Shown: one piece after another, positions 62,539 to 64,000 of the stretch
Position numbering within the stretch: position 1 is the first letter of the stretch
How the letters are laid out: every line of letters begins with the position of its first letter
Assembly (NCBI GenBank): GCA_937883755.1
Contig: CAKZYA010000058.1
Span: 248,001-312,000, forward strand
Length of the DNA: 64,000 nucleotides
Direction of reading: 5' to 3'
Source: an uncultured Flammeovirgaceae bacterium
GTDB taxonomy: Bacteria; Bacteroidota; Bacteroidia; Cytophagales; Cyclobacteriaceae
Position numbers and translations under genes: made by a program
The notes under the pieces: model-generated
The model's database searches: none
What the model was told of the DNA's origin: nothing
The model's input: the letters and a program-made list of their open reading frames with translations, nothing else

Positions 62539-63519
62539 TTAGTTGACATAAGCCCCACCCAAACAGTTAATAAAATTGTTATTGCCCGCAGCATCTACGT
62601 GATAATGGTATCCTCGCACATCGTCGTAGTGTCCCCGGCAATCATCTAAATCAGTAGGTTCATTACCGCTTTCATCTAATCGGGCATAAATGCCGTGACC
62701 GTCCATTGCGTATCCTATCATGGGAGCGTGACCATCATTTTGCGGAATTTCAGTACTTACCCCAGTTACTGCATGATAATGATAGCCAGCCGCTAGATTA
62801 ATATGTCCGCCTGCATCGTCAAAAGGAGCTAAGGTATAGGCGCCCAATATAGCATCAGTTGGCGCGGGAGCATCAAACAGGACTCCATTGAAAGCAATTC
62901 CTCGGTTTGTTGGGCCGTCGTTGCCTCTACCGGGAGGACCCATCATGCCAAATTGTACTGGGCTGTCCAGTCTAACTGGAGTCACAGGAATTAGGTAGGT
63001 ATGAGTTAGATTAGCTACGTAAGAAGGCAGACACTCTACACAAAAATTTTCGTACTCTACCCCAACGTTCGGATTAGCCGCGTTAGCGCAATCGCCCTCG
63101 GTGTCGGTGGTGTAAATATCCCCGTTGCTATCATACATCAGCCAGGTATCGTCATTGTAGAATGTTGCCAAGTTTTGGATAAAGGCACCATCCACGTCGT
63201 ATACTTCACCTCCTTCAAGCCAAATACCACCTTGATCGGCTCCATCGGTAATATTATCGGGACACCAAGGGCCCATCTGGTGGTCGGGAGGCACCCCATT
63301 GGTTGTAATCTGATAGCAGGTAGTGTTAGTGCCGTTGGAAAGAGTGCAATCGACAGTGGTGATGGTAAAATTGGCACCATCAGTTAGAAAAAGAGCCACT
63401 TCTACATCTTTAACCACTTCAGAAGTATCCGAAGAATCAGGATCATCATCTTGATTACAGAATGAGATACAAGACGTTAATATAATGAGCGTCAGAAGAG
63501 AGAATGATAAATATTTCAT
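62539..63519 (-). CDS. YHYH-domain lipoprotein
   Basis: 326 residues. Lipobox LTSC17. The domain carries two YHYH motifs (AAGYHYHAVTG and VRGYHYHVDAAG), an acidic DDAGGH segment and GYAMDGHGIY, typical of the YHYH family of secreted proteins with unknown, perhaps metal-related, roles. Many cysteines pair across the N-terminal part. It lies between a SCO1-like gene and a membrane-anchored protein. Confidence 0.85.
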   Translation of the reverse strand: MKYLSFSLLTLIILTSCISFCNQDDDPDSSDTSEVVKDVEVALFLTDGANFTITTVDCTLSNGTNTTCYQITTNGVPPDHQMGPWCPDNITDGADQGGIWLEGGEVYDVDGAFIQNLATFYNDDTWLMYDSNGDIYTTDTEGDCANAANPNVGVEYENFCVECLPSYVANLTHTYLIPVTPVRLDSPVQFGMMGPPGRGNDGPTNRGIAFNGVLFDAPAPTDAILGAYTLAPFDDAGGHINLAAGYHYHAVTGVSTEIPQNDGHAPMIGYAMDGHGIYARLDESGNEPTDLDDCRGHYDDVRGYHYHVDAAGNNNFINCLGGAYVN

Positions 63520-63683
63520 AATGTATCGTTTAATTTCCTTTTTAGACTACAGATATTCTGAAACCCTTCGGAGGTGAGTGATTTATTTGCTGACGGATTG
63601 CTGTACAGGCTCAGGACTGGAGCAGTCTTCTGATAGAATTTGGCGGGAAACGCACTAGAAATTACGGAGGAATCTAGAGGTCA

Positions 63684-64000
63684 CTATTCCTCTTTCAAGG
63701 TTTTGATATCAGTAATCAGTTGGTTGATAGATGCAGTATTCAAGCCATTGTAGATTCCTCGGATGTGACGATTTTTATCGATCAGTACGAAGTTTTCGGT
63801 ATGAAGAAATTCGTCTAGGCTTTTTGCTAATCCTAAGTCTTCTTCTACAAAATAATTCTTCCTTCCCAGTTGATAGATCAATTGCCGGTCGCCAGTTACT
63901 AGGTGCCACTTGTTTGAATTAACTCCTTTTTTTTCAGCGTAGCTGTTTAGTAGTGGTACTGAGTCGGTTTCGGGAGTGACTGAGTGAGAGAGTAGCATGA
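63684..64000 (-). CDS. SCO1/SenC-type protein, C-terminal part (cut by window end)
   Basis: The 104 visible residues match the C-terminal half of SCO1/SenC copper chaperones: SHSVTPETDSVPLLNSYAEK, NKWHLVTGDRQLIYQLGRKN and FLHTENFVLIDKNRHIRGIY, including the copper-binding histidine (LHTEN). The CxxxC copper site lies beyond the window end, so the ATG at 63998 is internal. SCO1 proteins load copper into cytochrome oxidase or act as thiol reductases. Confidence 0.85.
   Translation of the reverse strand, partial: MLLSHSVTPETDSVPLLNSYAEKKGVNSNKWHLVTGDRQLIYQLGRKNYFVEEDLGLAKSLDEFLHTENFVLIDKNRHIRGIYNGLNTASINQLITDIKTLKEE

Noticed and set aside
1-64000. Search for tRNA, rRNA, CRISPR arrays, insertion sequences and phage genes
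   Set aside because: No cloverleaf, conserved rRNA strings, regularly spaced direct repeats, transposases or integrases were seen by eye on either strand.

Overview
The window reads as chromosomal DNA of a pigmented member of the Bacteroidota, most likely order Cytophagales. Supporting signs are a SusC/SusD pair, a fused MurF-alanine racemase, several lipoproteins with acidic residues after the lipobox cysteine, a TTTG-N20-TAnnTTTG promoter, a YtxJ-type redox protein, and carotenoid genes combining a ketolase, a hydroxylase and a CruF-like hydratase. I see no rRNA, tRNA, CRISPR array, insertion sequence or prophage. Base composition looks even, except for one short G+C-rich patch near 58.35 kb.

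Layout. 0-6.5 kb: a membrane-bound class III nucleotide cyclase and two paralogous regulators built as TolB-like domain + TPR + AraC helix-turn-helix. 6.6-10.5 kb: two zinc-free medium-chain reductases, a DUF4386 membrane protein and a serine hydrolase; both reductase genes are preceded by the same palindrome. 11-16.5 kb: a LysR/MetR-type DNA-binding domain fused to a SAM methyltransferase, a secreted nucleoside-hydrolase-like protein, a conserved protein with a phosphorylase-like C terminus, and an unknown protein. 16.6-21.3 kb: a large HEAT-repeat/cytochrome lipoprotein and a small metallopeptidase lipoprotein. 21.3-29.2 kb (minus strand): a carotenoid locus, ECF sigma-crtI-crtB-ispH-crtW and lipA-cruF-crtZ-CarH-like regulator. 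29.3-32.4 kb: OsmC, YtxJ, a repetitive basic secreted protein and a tiny lipoprotein. 32.5-37.7 kb: ECF sigma, HEAT-type anti-sigma candidate, two DUF4097-like secreted proteins, a TlpA-like lipoprotein and a TSGGS-repeat protein. 37.9-45.9 kb: murF-alr, two Cys-rich lipoproteins separated by a fossil copy of the alr tail, a LytS/LytTR-like two-component pair, and a DUF554 protein. 46-54.1 kb: SusC, SusD, a lipoprotein, a Tat-exported aminotransferase and an AEC-type permease. 54.2-64 kb: two serine hydrolases, a decayed gene, a FISUMP lipoprotein, a 7TM-AraC regulator, and a YHYH/SCO1-like cluster cut by the window end.

How genes work together. The carotenoid genes should make a keto- and hydroxy-modified carotenoid. 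No lycopene cyclase or CrtD is in the window, so the pathway must be completed elsewhere. Control appears to combine an ECF sigma factor with a B12-type MerR regulator, reminiscent of light-induced carotenogenesis in Myxococcus. The SusC-SusD-aminotransferase-permease run looks like an uptake unit for an amino compound. The most novel items are the methyltransferase-for-effector-domain swap in the LysR-type protein, the fossil alr tail marking an old tandem duplication, the shared palindrome before the two reductases, and an exported PLP enzyme in a SusCD locus. All family names are recalled from sequence motifs; no database search was run.
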